64,000 bases of DNA from Halopseudomonas laoshanensis (GTDB taxonomy: Bacteria; Pseudomonadota; Gammaproteobacteria; Pseudomonadales; Pseudomonadaceae): NCBI RefSeq assembly GCF_008365385.1, contig NZ_QOVF01000002.1:310001-374000 (forward strand). Direction: 5' to 3'. The notes under the pieces were generated by a model. That model ran no database searches, had not been told where the DNA came from, and was given only the letters and a program-made list of their open reading frames with translations. Positions within the stretch are counted from its first letter, which is position 1, and each line of letters starts with the position of its first letter. The translations under genes and the position numbers were made by a program. Below are positions 30,455-40,682 of the stretch, one piece after another.

Positions 30455-30934
30455 TCACGTGTGCACATCTTCCCGATTATTGTGTAGGCGCTGGCATGCC
30501 GCCAGACCATGGGCGCTCTGCCCCGTTATGTTTAGCTGCCGACCAGGCCCTTTGGGACTTATGGTAATGGTCAGATCAGCCGTTGGCAAAACTCCCTTGC
30601 CTTTATCCGGCCACTCTACAAGACACAGGCTCTCGGGGCTAAAGTAATCACGTACCCCAAGAAACTCCAGCTCCTCCGGATCCAGCAAGCGATACAGGTC
30701 AAAGTGGTAAATGGCGCCGGTATTCAATTCGTAAGGTTCGACCAACGTGAACGTCGGGCTCTTGACTGCACCCTGGTGACCACGCCCTCTAATCAAACCA
30801 CGGCTCAAGGTCGTTTTTCCGGCCCCCAGGTCGCCCTGCAAATAGATCACTCCGCGCCCTTCCATCGCGTGGCCGACGGCCGCGCCGAGAGCCTCCATGG
30901 CTTGATCACCCTCTGCGTAAAACACTTCGATCAT
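30455..30934 (-). CDS. tsaE: tRNA threonylcarbamoyladenosine biosynthesis ATPase TsaE
   Basis: P-loop ATPase required with TsaB and TsaD for t6A37 in tRNAs reading ANN codons. The 159-residue product has the Walker A motif GDLGAGKTTLSRGLIRG (the TsaE form), the SPTFTLVEPY segment, the FDLYRL motif and the EWPDKG Walker B-like loop. It overlaps the end of nnr by an ATGA of 4 bp and is followed closely by amiB, so translation is probably coupled. Confidence 0.96.
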   Translation of the reverse strand: MIEVFYAEGDQAMEALGAAVGHAMEGRGVIYLQGDLGAGKTTLSRGLIRGRGHQGAVKSPTFTLVEPYELNTGAIYHFDLYRLLDPEELEFLGVRDYFSPESLCLVEWPDKGKGVLPTADLTITISPKGPGRQLNITGQSAHGLAACQRLHNNREDVHT

Positions 30935-32436
30935 GTTGTTTCCCGTACATTAAGCCAGTGTCTGATTGGCTTCATCAGGTCCCCGGCGAGCACTCCGCGG
31001 TCATCCCCAGCGGCCGCCATATCACCCGCCAGCGCGTGCACCAGCACCGCATAACGTGCAGCATCTCCCGCCTTCAGGCCCTGCGCCAATAACGCGCCTG
31101 CAAGCCCGGAGAGCACATCACCCATGCCCGCGGTGGCCATTCCCGGGTTGCCAAAAGTGCAGATCCCCGGCGGTTCACCCTGATCGTCTGCGGAGGCGAC
31201 CAGACTACCCACACCCTTGAGGACCACGGCGCAGCCGAAGCGTTCCACCAGGCAGGCCAACGCGCGCAACCTGTCGGCCTGCACTTGAGCCGTTGTCAAC
31301 CCAAGCAATCGAGCTGCTTCCGCCGGGTGCGGCGTAATCAGATCATGCCGGGTCAAATGATTCTCGGCCGAGCGCTGCGCCAGCAGGTTCAATGCATCTG
31401 CATCCAGGACACGCGGCACCTGGGTACCGAAGGCCAGTTGAAACAGGCTTTGCGACCATCCCGACTGTCCCAATCCCGGCCCTATCACCAGCACATCCGC
31501 ACGCGCCAATAACACCTCGACGTCTTCCGGACCGTTGACAGCTATCGCCATTACTTCGGGGCCACGACTCAGCAGCGGCCCCACATGCTCGCCGCGCGTC
31601 GCCACAGTGACCCTGCCGGCACCGCTGCGCAAAGCTGTTTCTGCGGCCAGGATAACGGCTCCACCCATACCATGGTCGCCACCTATTACCAGTACGTGAC
31701 CGAATAACCCCTTGTGCGCCGAACGGGGCCTGGCCGGCATTACGCTAACCCAATCTTCCGGCACCAGCCGCATTAACGCAGGGGCTGGCATATCCTCTGG
31801 CAAGGGCGCCAAACCAGCGTATCGAAGCTGCCCTGTCAGGTCTGGGCCCTGGCCGGTAAGAAGGCCAGGTTTGAGGCTGATGAAGGTGACCGTTAGATCC
31901 GCCTGCACTGCTGCCCCCAATATTATTCCCCGATCTGTATCCAGCCCACTGGGAATATCCACCGCGACCACCGGCAGGCCGCTCGCGTTAACCGCATTAA
32001 TCGCGCAAAGAAAAGGCTCGCGCACCTCGCCCTTGAGCCCGGTACCGAGCATCGCGTCCAGCACTACGCCGACCAGCAGCGTATCTGGCTGCCAGGGAGC
32101 AATACTGACTCCTGCGGACAGCGCAGCCTGCCAGGCCCGCCTGGCATCGCCGCTCAGCTCGGCCGGCTCACACAGTGTGAACACGCTGACCTGCCAGCCC
32201 GCCTGCACGGCTAGCAGGGCAACCAGATAGCCATCGCCGCCGTTATTGCCCTTGCCACAGAGCACTGTTAGTTGATTGGCATGCGGCCATTGCTGCAGCA
32301 ACTCCAGCCACAACGCCTCCGCCGCGCGCTGCATCAACTCCAGCCCGGATAACCCGGCGGCGATGATCGATGCGTCAATCGCACGTGTTTGCGCTGCACT
32401 GTAAACCGACTTGGGCCAACCTGTGGTCATCAGCAT
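30931..32436 (-). CDS. nnr: Bifunctional NAD(P)H-hydrate epimerase / ADP-dependent dehydratase
   Basis: Repairs hydrated NADH and NADPH. The ~501-residue fusion has an N-terminal YjeF epimerase domain (YSAAQTRAIDASI, CGKGNNGGDGYLVA, DIPSGLDTD, to ~215) and a C-terminal ribokinase-like dehydratase domain (KGLFGHVLVIGGDHGMGGA, VIGPGLGQS, LITPHPAEAARLLG, VLKGVGSL, GNPGMATAGMGDVLSG). Start candidates are ATG 32436 (with AGGTAGC upstream) and ATG 32430. It lies divergent from queG with a 61-bp-plus gap and is the first gene of the minus run ending with purA. Confidence 0.95.
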   Translation of the reverse strand: MLMTTGWPKSVYSAAQTRAIDASIIAAGLSGLELMQRAAEALWLELLQQWPHANQLTVLCGKGNNGGDGYLVALLAVQAGWQVSVFTLCEPAELSGDARRAWQAALSAGVSIAPWQPDTLLVGVVLDAMLGTGLKGEVREPFLCAINAVNASGLPVVAVDIPSGLDTDRGIILGAAVQADLTVTFISLKPGLLTGQGPDLTGQLRYAGLAPLPEDMPAPALMRLVPEDWVSVMPARPRSAHKGLFGHVLVIGGDHGMGGAVILAAETALRSGAGRVTVATRGEHVGPLLSRGPEVMAIAVNGPEDVEVLLARADVLVIGPGLGQSGWSQSLFQLAFGTQVPRVLDADALNLLAQRSAENHLTRHDLITPHPAEAARLLGLTTAQVQADRLRALACLVERFGCAVVLKGVGSLVASADDQGEPPGICTFGNPGMATAGMGDVLSGLAGALLAQGLKAGDAARYAVLVHALAGDMAAAGDDRGVLAGDLMKPIRHWLNVRETT

Positions 32437-32521
32437 GCTACCTGTCGCGTTGTCTGGCACAATTATAGAGACCTGCCGCCTTTTACCCTAATGACTTCAA
32501 CCAACAGTGAATTAATAAACC

Positions 32522-33601
32522 ATGCCCGTCCCCCACAGCACATCCGACCTGACACAACTGGCCGAGCAGATTCGCCAGCTGGGGTTGGCGCTGGGCTTTC
32601 AGCAGCTGGGGATCAGCGATGCCGCCACCGGCCCGCACGAAGCTCACCTGAAGCGCTGGCTGGATGCCGGCTATCAGGGGGAAATGCAGTGGATGGCCAG
32701 CCACGGCACCAAGCGGACGCACCCGGCTGAACTGGTTCCGGGCACGCAGCGGGTGATTTCCGTACGCATGGACTATTTACCGGCCGATAGCGCGATGGCC
32801 AAGCGACTGGGCCAGCCGGATACCGCCTACATCTCGCGTTACGCTCTGGGCCGTGACTATCACAAGCTGATGCGCCGCCGTCTGCAGCAGTTGGCGGAAC
32901 AGATTCAAGCGTTGATCGGGCCGTTCGGCTACCGCGCCTTTGTTGACAGCGCCCCGGTCATGGAGCGAGGCCTGGCCACCCAGGCAGGGCTTGGGTGGAT
33001 TGGCAAGAACACCATGTTGCTCAACCGGCAGGCGGGCAGTTACTTCTTTCTCGGCGAGCTTTTCACCGATTTGCCGCTGCCGCCGGACAACCCCTATGAG
33101 GACGAACATTGCGGCCGCTGTACCGCCTGCCTGGATAAATGCCCAACCAATGCCTTTGTTGGCCCACAGGTACTTGATGCGCGGCGCTGCATTTCCTACC
33201 TGACCATCGAGTTGAAAGGCGCAATACCTGAGGACCTGCGGCCGATGATGGGCAATCGGGTATTCGGCTGTGACGATTGCCAACTGGTATGCCCGTGGAA
33301 TCGCTTCGCCAAACCGACCAGAGAAGCTGATTTCAGCCCGCGCCATGATCTGGACCAAGCCTCACTGGTCAGCCTGTTTCGCTGGGACGAACAGACCTTT
33401 TTACAGAATACCGAAGGCTCGCCCATCCGCCGCATCGGTCATGAGCGCTGGTTGCGCAATCTGGCCGTTGGACTGGGTAACGCCAGCAGCAGCATACCGG
33501 TAATCGAAGCGCTCAAAGATCGCCTTTCGCACCCCTCGGAGCTGGTCCGCGAACACGTGATCTGGGCACTTGAGCGCCACGGGATTACCGCTGAAACTTA
33601 A
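32522..33601 (+). CDS. queG: Epoxyqueuosine reductase
   Basis: Cobalamin- and iron-sulfur-dependent reductase for the last step of queuosine tRNA modification. The 359-residue product has the catalytic domain ([43 protein letters not shown]) and two 4Fe-4S motifs ([16 protein letters not shown] and [10 protein letters not shown]), plus a C-terminal HEAT-like helix pair. Length is normal. Its stop overlaps the end of orn by 4 bp on the opposite strand. Confidence 0.97.
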   Translation: MPVPHSTSDLTQLAEQIRQLGLALGFQQLGISDAATGPHEAHLKRWLDAGYQGEMQWMASHGTKRTHPAELVPGTQRVISVRMDYLPADSAMAKRLGQPDTAYISRYALGRDYHKLMRRRLQQLAEQIQALIGPFGYRAFVDSAPVMERGLATQAGLGWIGKNTMLLNRQAGSYFFLGELFTDLPLPPDNPYEDEHCGRCTACLDKCPTNAFVGPQVLDARRCISYLTIELKGAIPEDLRPMMGNRVFGCDDCQLVCPWNRFAKPTREADFSPRHDLDQASLVSLFRWDEQTFLQNTEGSPIRRIGHERWLRNLAVGLGNASSSIPVIEALKDRLSHPSELVREHVIWALERHGITAET

Positions 33602-34140
33602 TATTTAATGAAATGCTCGCGGTAATATTTCAGTTCCGCAATCGAGTCGTAAATATCATCCAGCGCCAAGTGGCTGCCACGTTTTTTGAAACCGCTTTTG
33701 AGCTCTGGCGCCCAGCGCGCGACCAGCTCTTTCAGAGTCGAGACATCCAGATTGCGGTAGTGGAAATACACTTCCAGCTCGGGCATACCGCGATAGAGAA
33801 AGCGCCGATCCTGGCAGATGCTGTTGCCGCACATCGGAGACTTGCCGGCAGGGACCCATTGTTCAAGGAACTCCAGCGTCTGCCGCTGCGCCTCATCAGC
33901 ATTAGTCTGGCTGTCACGCACCCGCTGAGTCAGACCCGACTGACCATGCTGACGGGTGTTCCACTCGTCCATACCCTGCAACAGCGCGTCGGCTTGTTTC
34001 ACTGCCATCACCGGGCCTTCAGCCAGCACATTGAGCTGGGAATCCGTGACCACGGTGGCAATTTCGATGATCACGTCGTTATCCGGGTCCAGACCGGTCA
34101 TTTCCAGATCGATCCAGATCAAATTCTCGGGATTAGGCAT
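33598..34140 (-). CDS. orn: Oligoribonuclease
   Basis: 3'-5' exonuclease that degrades RNA dinucleotides, including pGpG from c-di-GMP breakdown, and is essential in many gammaproteobacteria. The 180-residue product has the DEDDh motifs: [12 protein letters not shown] at the start, the middle [14 protein letters not shown] segment (with the second Asp), and [17 protein letters not shown] 34140 is clear. It is divergent from rsgA across 89 bp, as in E. coli and Pseudomonas. Confidence 0.98.
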   Translation of the reverse strand: MPNPENLIWIDLEMTGLDPDNDVIIEIATVVTDSQLNVLAEGPVMAVKQADALLQGMDEWNTRQHGQSGLTQRVRDSQTNADEAQRQTLEFLEQWVPAGKSPMCGNSICQDRRFLYRGMPELEVYFHYRNLDVSTLKELVARWAPELKSGFKKRGSHLALDDIYDSIAELKYYREHFIKY

Positions 34141-34229
34141 GCTAGCTCCGTGCTTGTTCGGTTAATGGTGTGGCGATCAGTATACGCGGCGCGTGATACA
34201 CTCGCGCAACTTCCAGGAACAGCATCCCC

Positions 34230-35261
34230 ATGGCAAAGCGACACCTTACCCGACGTCAGAATTGGCGTATCCAGAAAATTCAGGACGAGCGCGCCGTGCG
34301 CGCCAGCAAGCGCGCCGACATGGCCGAGGAAAGCCTGATCGGCGGCGACCTCGGCCCCGAGCAGCAAGGCCTGGTAATCGCGCACTTCGGTGTGCAGGTG
34401 GACGTTGAAACCACTGAAGGGAGCGAGGCCGGCCTGATCAGACGCTGCCATTTGCGCGCCAATCTGCCGGCGATGGTCACGGGTGACCGGGTTATCTGGC
34501 GCGCGGACAATCAGAACGGCGGCGTGATTGTCGCGCAACTGCCGCGCCAATCCGAACTCAGCCGCCCCGACCACCGCGGCCAGCTCAAGCCAGTAGCGGC
34601 GAATGTCGAACGCCTGGTGATTGTATTCGCCCCCCTGCCGACGCCCTACACCACGCTGATTGATCGCTACCTGGTGGCCGCCGAGCAATCCGGGCTTGAG
34701 CCGCTGCTGATTCTCAACAAGGCTGATTTGCTGGCGCAAGGCGAATACGCGCAGATCCGCACCTGGCTGGATGTCTACGCGCGTCTGGGCTATCAGGTGC
34801 TGGAGCTCTCAGCCAGTTCAGGCAGCGGCCTGGACCAGTTGCGCGCGGCACTGCGCGATCACATCAGCGTATTCGTTGGCCAGTCCGGGGTGGGTAAATC
34901 GTCTCTGATCAACGCCTTGTTGCCAGGAATCGATCTGCGCGTTGGCGCCCTGTCGGAATCCAGCGGCCAGGGCACGCATACCACCACCACGGCCAAACTC
35001 TTTCACTTCCCCGACGGCGGCGACCTGATCGATTCGCCCGGCATCCGCGAATTCGGGCTGACGCATATCAGTCATGACGACCTGCTTGAGGGTTTTGTCG
35101 AGTTTCGACCGTATCTTGGTCATTGCCGCTTTCGTGATTGCCAGCATCTACACGAACCCGGCTGCGCGTTGTTGGGTGCAGTGGAAAGCGGCAACATTTC
35201 AGCCAGCCGCATCAGCAGTTATCGGCATATTCTCTCCAGCATTGGCCCCGCCAGCTATTAA
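34230..35261 (+). CDS. rsgA: Ribosome small-subunit biogenesis GTPase RsgA
   Basis: Circularly permuted GTPase that proofreads late 30S assembly. The 343-residue product has an OB domain (~40-105), the permuted G motifs in order G4 (LNKADLL), G1 ([15 protein letters not shown]), G2-like [11 protein letters not shown]3 (DSPGIREFG), and a C-terminal zinc finger ([16 protein letters not shown]). Length matches YjeQ/RsgA. It is the only plus-strand gene between orn and motB; its stop is 6 bp from the motB stop. Confidence 0.97.
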   Translation: MAKRHLTRRQNWRIQKIQDERAVRASKRADMAEESLIGGDLGPEQQGLVIAHFGVQVDVETTEGSEAGLIRRCHLRANLPAMVTGDRVIWRADNQNGGVIVAQLPRQSELSRPDHRGQLKPVAANVERLVIVFAPLPTPYTTLIDRYLVAAEQSGLEPLLILNKADLLAQGEYAQIRTWLDVYARLGYQVLELSASSGSGLDQLRAALRDHISVFVGQSGVGKSSLINALLPGIDLRVGALSESSGQGTHTTTTAKLFHFPDGGDLIDSPGIREFGLTHISHDDLLEGFVEFRPYLGHCRFRDCQHLHEPGCALLGAVESGNISASRISSYRHILSSIGPASY

Positions 35262-35267
35262 TTCGGC

Positions 35268-36356
35268 CTACTGGTTGCGCAGCGGCTCAAGCGCATTGAT
35301 GTCGTCAAACAGATTGGCCGGTCGCTGCGGGGTGCTATCTGACGGAGTAGCCCCGGAGGTTGGCTCCGCTGGCGAATCCGTCGGCTGAGCCGATTCGACT
35401 GGAGCCGTCTCCTGCCCTTGTGAACCCGGAGAATCCGGGGGCACATTCGAATCCAGCGGTACCGGCGACGAATCCACCTCTACCTGCTCGTCATTGTTCC
35501 CACTGGCATTAAGAATTTTTTCCTCGGCCTGTTTGTTCAGTACGACAATATCAATGCGTCGATTGATCGGGTTCAATGGCTGATTCCGATCAAACAGCGC
35601 CGAGTCGGCGTAACCGACTACCCGCGCCAACTGATTCTCGGGATACCCCGCGACTAGCAGGGTGCGCCGTGCCGCATTGGCCCGTTCCGTGGAAAGCTCC
35701 CAATTACCGTACCCTCGCCGGCCCACGAACGGCTGCGCATCAGTATGACCGCCCACGCTGATTTTCTTCGGTACCACAGCGATGGTATCGCTCAACGCCA
35801 GCAAAATCTCTTCAAAATACGGCTGCAACTGGGCGCTGCCGCTGGCAAACATCGGACGATTTTCTGCATCAACAATCTGGATCCGTAAACCGTCCTGGGT
35901 AATCTCCAGCAGTATCTGGTCCTTGAAGCGCTGCAGCACTGGCTCGACGTCAATCTTGTTCTGCAGCTCCTGCAGCAGCATGTCGAGTTCCAGTTTCTCG
36001 ACCTGCTCGGCCAGGGTTTTTATGCTCTCAGCGTCCGTGGGCAGAGGCTGGCTGTCATCGACATCGCTTTCAATCTCTTCGCTGTCGTTCAATGTGCGGT
36101 CAGGAGCGACCGTAGGCGTGCCGCCCAGATCAATCGCAAAGGGGCTACCGCCCTCGGAAAAGCCCACCGGGTCATTGAAGTAACCCGAGATCATCTTCAG
36201 CTGTTCTGGCGTGGCAGTGGACAGCAGCCACATGACCAGAAAGAAAGCCATCATCGCCACGGCAAAGTCGGCGAAGGCAATTTTCCAGGCGCCGCCATGG
36301 TGGCCGTCACCCTTGCGGCTAATGCGTTTGACTATAATCGGTTGATTATTATCCAC
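35268..36356 (-). CDS. motB: Flagellar motor stator protein MotB
   Basis: Peptidoglycan-anchored stator half that conducts protons with MotA. The 362-residue product has a positively charged start, one membrane helix with the proton-binding Asp30 (FADFAVAMMAFFLVMWLLS), and the plug and OmpA-like domain (~210-290: SVGGHTDAQPFVG, LSTERANAARR, RRIDIVVLNK). A low-complexity, acidic/Ser/Pro-rich tail of ~60 residues follows. It starts 3 bp after the motA stop, so the two are an operon, as in P. aeruginosa. Confidence 0.96.
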   Translation of the reverse strand: MDNNQPIIVKRISRKGDGHHGGAWKIAFADFAVAMMAFFLVMWLLSTATPEQLKMISGYFNDPVGFSEGGSPFAIDLGGTPTVAPDRTLNDSEEIESDVDDSQPLPTDAESIKTLAEQVEKLELDMLLQELQNKIDVEPVLQRFKDQILLEITQDGLRIQIVDAENRPMFASGSAQLQPYFEEILLALSDTIAVVPKKISVGGHTDAQPFVGRRGYGNWELSTERANAARRTLLVAGYPENQLARVVGYADSALFDRNQPLNPINRRIDIVVLNKQAEEKILNASGNNDEQVEVDSSPVPLDSNVPPDSPGSQGQETAPVESAQPTDSPAEPTSGATPSDSTPQRPANLFDDINALEPLRNQ

Positions 36357-36359
36357 CGG

Positions 36360-37214
36360 TCAGCGTCCCTTGACCGACTCTTCCAGCTCCAGAAAGCTGG
36401 GCCGATGCTCCGGCAACAGGGCCTTGCGCCCGAATTCTACAGCCAATGCCGGGGGCAGCCCCTGGGCGCTGGCCACCAGGCACATCTTGATCGCCTCGTA
36501 GGTATTGGCCTCCTCGTGCGCCTCATGGCCCATTGCAGCGGCAAAAGGTCCGACAAAACCATAGGCGGCGAGAATACCCAGCAGCGTGCCTACCAGAGCC
36601 GTTGCTACCTTCTCGCCAATCTCGGCGTTTTCGGCATCGCCGAGAATACCCATGGTGATCACGATGCCGAGTACCGCTGCAACAATACCGAACGCGGGCA
36701 ACCCGTCTGCCACGCGGGTGACCGCATGGGATGGCTCGTGCAATTCTTCCGTGAGACTGGATATCTCTACATCGAACAACGCCTCAAGCTCGTGCGGCGC
36801 CATATTGCCGGTCGACATGATCCGCAGATAATCGCAAATGAACTCTGTCATATGCTTATCTTTGAGAATTGCTGGATATTTGCTAAAAATCGGACTTTCT
36901 GCCGGCTCTTCGATGTCGGCCTCGATCGACATCATCCCCTCGCGACGGCTCTTATTGAGCACTTCATAGAGCACGCCCAGCACATCCAGATAGAACGGCT
37001 TGCCAAACCGATGGCCAAATATGATCTTCGGCGCACTACCCGCTGCCTTTTTTACCGTGGTCATGGGGTTGGCGACCAGGAAGGCACCGATAGCTGCACC
37101 TCCGATAATCAGTATTTCAAACGGATGCCAGAGCGCCGCTAGCTGCCCGCCGGACATCACAAAGCCGCCCAGCACGCTGCAGATAACCACCAAAAAGCCA
37201 GCAATTTTCAGCAT
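36360..37214 (-). CDS. motA: Flagellar motor stator protein MotA
   Basis: Integral membrane stator subunit that couples ion flow to rotor torque. The 284-residue product has four membrane helices (about residues 2-22, 30-50, ~165-190, ~200-222), a large cytoplasmic loop (SRREGMMSIEADIEEPAES), and the conserved PAFGIVAAVLG and GTLLGILAAYGFVGP segments. ATG 37214 matches family N-termini; a longer frame to 37253 has no such support. It is divergent from the HDOD-GAF gene with 133 bp between; a sigma-28-like sequence there has the wrong spacing. Confidence 0.95.
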   Translation of the reverse strand: MLKIAGFLVVICSVLGGFVMSGGQLAALWHPFEILIIGGAAIGAFLVANPMTTVKKAAGSAPKIIFGHRFGKPFYLDVLGVLYEVLNKSRREGMMSIEADIEEPAESPIFSKYPAILKDKHMTEFICDYLRIMSTGNMAPHELEALFDVEISSLTEELHEPSHAVTRVADGLPAFGIVAAVLGIVITMGILGDAENAEIGEKVATALVGTLLGILAAYGFVGPFAAAMGHEAHEEANTYEAIKMCLVASAQGLPPALAVEFGRKALLPEHRPSFLELEESVKGR

Positions 37215-37347
37215 AAACCGGTCTAGTCCCCTGAGAGTAAAAGTCGCCGCCAAGCAAATCAGCCATCGGGCAGCAAAATAATCTTGATCACGTTATAGTC
37301 ATATCAGCCTTGGGCCGTCGATTGACTCATTATAAGCCGCATACCTT

Positions 37348-38946
37348 ATGAGCACAGAACAAGAACGTAAACTGATCGTACAAGCTGATATCGGCAGCCT
37401 CCGGCAAAGCCTGAACAGCTTTGTGCTGCCAATCGAAAAAAATCAGTGCCTGCGCCTGACCAGCCTACTCGACAATGAACTCATGGGCATTACTGATCTG
37501 ACCCGTGAATTGCTCCGCGTGCCGGCTGCGGCGCTGCAGATATGCAGAGTAGCGGGTGATATGGCGCGGACCAAGGATATCGACATCCTTACGCTTGAAC
37601 AGGCCTGCAACATGCTTGGCACTCTGCGTCTGGGCAACTTGCTGCGCAGCTTACCCATCGTCGAAAGAGAGCAGATGCCGCTTGCTTACCGGCAAATGCT
37701 GAGCATCAGTGAACATGCCCTGATCCAGGCCCAGGGGTTATTTGCCAATAGAATGGCCCGCCTATGGCACGAAGTCTCGCTGGCCAGTCTGTTGTTCCTC
37801 GCCCCATGCTGGGTGCTCATTTACCACCGCCCGGAGCTGTTTCAGGTATGGGATGCTCGGCACCTGGAACGCGAACCGGCTGATGCCCAGATCAAACCCT
37901 GGTTGCTCGACAGCAGTCATATCATGGGCCTGATTCAGCATCTGGCAGAAGACTGGTGGTTGCCACCATGGATTTTGCAAGGCTACCGGTCACTGAGCAG
38001 CAGCCGGCGGGTGATGGTCAAGGCTCTGCATATCGCGCGTGACTCAACTCACCCACAACAACAACAGGCGCTGCTGGATGATGATCGCGGCTTGTCACGC
38101 TGGCTGACCATGCCAGCTAACAGCTTGCTGATGGCCAACGGTATCGCGCTGGGTGCGCATCATGACTGGGACGCCAGACATACCGGACGCTGGCAGCAAC
38201 TGACCGCGCTCTACCTTGGCTGTACACTGGCCGAGGCCCAGAGCGCCAGCCATATGAATGCCGTAGAAAGTGCGCGCAGTCAGGGACGGCATGATGATCC
38301 AGACGTATGGCTTCCTGCCCAGGCCTTGATCTGGGAAACCCGCAGCCGCAAACGCGTGAACTTGCCGACGCCAACTCACTCCGCCGGCCCGAGCGACAGC
38401 GCGGGCGATGTGCAGGAGCAGACCAACCCGCCCGATCCGGCGATATGGCGAGAGCAATGTCTGAAGCTGCTGGGGCAAAGTGGTTCATTCGCCAGTCTGA
38501 GCGACCTGTTGCACAGCGCCATACGGGCGCTTAATCAGGGATTGGGCCTGAATCACTGCTGGATAGCCCTGTATAATGGCAAACAGAAACAGCTGATTGT
38601 CGGCGCCAGCGCCGGGTTTAATTCCCCTTCAGCCATTCAGGGGCTTGCGCTGGGCAACTGCCGCGCTACCCAGTGGGGCCAGTGGCTTAAGACTCATACC
38701 CTGCATAATGTAAACGCCCAAAGCCTGAAGCGTGACAGCGCCCTGATTCCAGCGACCGTGAAATCACTGCTGGGTGACCAATGCGCACAACTTCTGCCCT
38801 TGCAGCACAGTGGGCAGGTGATTGCCCTGCTGGGCGTCCAAGGGCTGCAGCAGGAAGATTTATCGAATGAGAAACAGCGCAAAGCACTGCTGAAGACTGC
38901 CGAGTGCATTTACCGGGCATTAATGAACTTCCAATCCAAAGCCTGA
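37348..38946 (+). CDS. HDOD domain protein with C-terminal GAF-like domain
   Basis: Likely a signalling or regulatory protein. The 532-residue product has an N-terminal HDOD domain (~20-255; DLTRELLRVPAAALQICRVAG, LTLEQACNMLGTLRLGNLLR), a variable linker (~290-370, with a Gly/Asp/Pro-rich stretch), and a C-terminal GAF-like region (~375-528; LNQGLGLNHCWIALYNGKQKQLIVGASAGF). HDOD proteins are non-catalytic HD-fold relatives. It lies divergent from motA and 32 bp upstream of rhdA, a position also seen in Pseudomonas. No enzymatic metal site is visible. Function unknown; link to motility is only positional. Confidence 0.7.
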   Translation: MSTEQERKLIVQADIGSLRQSLNSFVLPIEKNQCLRLTSLLDNELMGITDLTRELLRVPAAALQICRVAGDMARTKDIDILTLEQACNMLGTLRLGNLLRSLPIVEREQMPLAYRQMLSISEHALIQAQGLFANRMARLWHEVSLASLLFLAPCWVLIYHRPELFQVWDARHLEREPADAQIKPWLLDSSHIMGLIQHLAEDWWLPPWILQGYRSLSSSRRVMVKALHIARDSTHPQQQQALLDDDRGLSRWLTMPANSLLMANGIALGAHHDWDARHTGRWQQLTALYLGCTLAEAQSASHMNAVESARSQGRHDDPDVWLPAQALIWETRSRKRVNLPTPTHSAGPSDSAGDVQEQTNPPDPAIWREQCLKLLGQSGSFASLSDLLHSAIRALNQGLGLNHCWIALYNGKQKQLIVGASAGFNSPSAIQGLALGNCRATQWGQWLKTHTLHNVNAQSLKRDSALIPATVKSLLGDQCAQLLPLQHSGQVIALLGVQGLQQEDLSNEKQRKALLKTAECIYRALMNFQSKA

Positions 38947-38978
38947 CACCCAATAGCCGGGATCAACGGAGACCCTCA

Positions 38979-39800
38979 ATGCCATTACCCGCATTACCCT
39001 TGCTGATTGAGCCGCAGGCTTTGGCCGCCGCGCTTGAATCCGCTCAATTGAGCAACAATCTGCGGCTAGTAGACCTGTCCAGCCCAGAGCAATATCTCAA
39101 AGCCCATTTACCGGGCGCCGTTCATCTGCCCCCGGCGCGCACCAGTTCCCCGGCTCCGCGCCCCGGCCTGCTGCCCGAAATGCCTCACTTGGTCCAATTG
39201 TTCGGCGAGCTGGGGCACCGCCCCGACCTGCATTACGTTGTTTATGATGACGAAGGCGGGGGCTGGGCGGGACGTTTCATCTGGATGCTCGACAGCATTG
39301 GTCACACCCGCTACAGCTACCTGAATGGCGGGCTGAAAGCGTGGCAACAGGACGGTCTGCAGACAGAATCAGAACCCCATCTTGCGCCCCCGACCGAACC
39401 ACAGTTGACGCTCCACCCTGAGGTAAGCATCAGCGCTGCTGAACTAATGAGCAGCCTGGACCAACCGGATCTGGTAGTTTGGGACGCCCGCTCCCCCGCC
39501 GAGTACCGCGGCGAGAAGGTATTTGCTGCTCGCGGCGGTCACGTGCCCGGCGCGATCAACTTCGAGTGGACTGCCGGCATGGATACCGAGCGCGGTCTGC
39601 GGTTGCGCACCGATCTAAAGGAAGAACTGCAGCGTCTGGGCATCGCTCCGGACAAGGACATCATCACCCATTGCCAAACGCACCACCGCTCAGGCTTCAC
39701 TTACCTGGCGGCAAAAATACTCGGTTACCCTCGGGTCAGAGCCTATGCCGGCTCCTGGTCCGAATGGGGCAACCGCTCTGACACACCTGTTGAACTTTAA
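38979..39800 (+). CDS. rhdA: Thiosulfate sulfurtransferase (rhodanese)
   Basis: Transfers sulfane sulfur via a persulfide on the active-site Cys. The 273-residue product has two rhodanese domains; the N-terminal one is inactive (DLSSPEQYLKAHLPGAVHL), and the C-terminal one carries Cys232 in HCQTHHRSG, the form known in Azotobacter and Pseudomonas RhdA. The start is ATG 38979, with ACGGAGA upstream, not the earlier in-frame ATG within the HDOD gene. It is followed 9 bp later by psd. Confidence 0.94.
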   Translation: MPLPALPLLIEPQALAAALESAQLSNNLRLVDLSSPEQYLKAHLPGAVHLPPARTSSPAPRPGLLPEMPHLVQLFGELGHRPDLHYVVYDDEGGGWAGRFIWMLDSIGHTRYSYLNGGLKAWQQDGLQTESEPHLAPPTEPQLTLHPEVSISAAELMSSLDQPDLVVWDARSPAEYRGEKVFAARGGHVPGAINFEWTAGMDTERGLRLRTDLKEELQRLGIAPDKDIITHCQTHHRSGFTYLAAKILGYPRVRAYAGSWSEWGNRSDTPVEL

Positions 39801-39809
39801 GGACCCTGC

Positions 39810-40661
39810 ATGCGCGAGCGCCTGTTTATCATAACTCAGTACCTATTACCGCAACATCTGATTTCCCGTCTTGCGGGGTGTCTGGCTAATTGCACCTGGG
39901 CTTGGGTGAAAAACCCCTTTATCACCTGGTTCGTTAAGCGTTACGACGTGGACATGCGTGAAGCAGAACAAACCGACCCTACCGCTTTTGCCTGCTTCAA
40001 CGACTTTTTTACCCGTGCTCTCAAGCCGGGCGCAAGACCGCTGGATCCAGAGGCGGACAGCATTCTTTGCCCTGCGGACGGCACCATTAGCCAGCTTGGC
40101 AAAATTGAGCACGGCCGGATATTCCAGGCCAAAGGTCAGAGTTTCAGTGTGCTTGAACTGCTGGGTGGGCACGCGGAGCATGCTGCCCTGTTCCAGGGTG
40201 GCGAGTTTGCCACTGTGTATCTGTCACCCAAAGACTATCACCGCGTCCATATGCCAACTGGCGGCACCCTGACCGATATGGTCTACGTTCCGGGGAAGCT
40301 GTTTTCAGTAAACCAGGCGACGGCCGAGAATGTGCCCGAGCTATTCGCTCGTAACGAGCGGGTTGTCTGCCTGTTCGACACCAGCCATGGGCCTATGGCG
40401 GTAGTGCTGGTAGGGGCGATGATCGTTGCCTCGGTGGAAACGGTATGGGCCGGGCTCGTCGCCCCGCCAACCCGGCAACTGAAATCCGAGCGCTATGGGC
40501 AAGCAGCGCCTGCCTTGGAGCGCGGTGCGGAGATGGGCCGCTTTAAACTCGGCTCAACCGCGATTGTTCTCTTCGGCCCTGGCCATGCCGCCTGGGACCC
40601 GGCGATGTGCGCAGGTTCCGCGGTCAGCATGGGGCAAGCTCTGGGCAAACTTCTGGACTGA
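39810..40661 (+). CDS. psd: Phosphatidylserine decarboxylase proenzyme
   Basis: Inner-membrane enzyme that makes phosphatidylethanolamine; the proenzyme self-cleaves to give a pyruvoyl group. The 283-residue product has the FNDFFTRAL segment, the FSPKDYHRVHMP-type motif seen as LSPKDYHRVHMPTGG with its catalytic His, and the cleavage site LGST (in GRFKLGSTAIVLF). Length is normal. It is the last gene of the HDOD-rhdA-psd run and its stop lies 21 bp from that of epmA, which is on the other strand. Confidence 0.97.
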   Translation: MRERLFIITQYLLPQHLISRLAGCLANCTWAWVKNPFITWFVKRYDVDMREAEQTDPTAFACFNDFFTRALKPGARPLDPEADSILCPADGTISQLGKIEHGRIFQAKGQSFSVLELLGGHAEHAALFQGGEFATVYLSPKDYHRVHMPTGGTLTDMVYVPGKLFSVNQATAENVPELFARNERVVCLFDTSHGPMAVVLVGAMIVASVETVWAGLVAPPTRQLKSERYGQAAPALERGAEMGRFKLGSTAIVLFGPGHAAWDPAMCAGSAVSMGQALGKLLD

Positions 40662-40682
40662 ACGCCGACCTGAGGCCTAAGC

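Noticed and set aside
37215-37347. Possible FliA (sigma-28) promoter for motA on the minus strand (TCAAGATT ... CCCGATGG)
   Set aside because: The -35-like and -10-like parts resemble the consensus, but the spacer is about two bases short and the -10 is imperfect.
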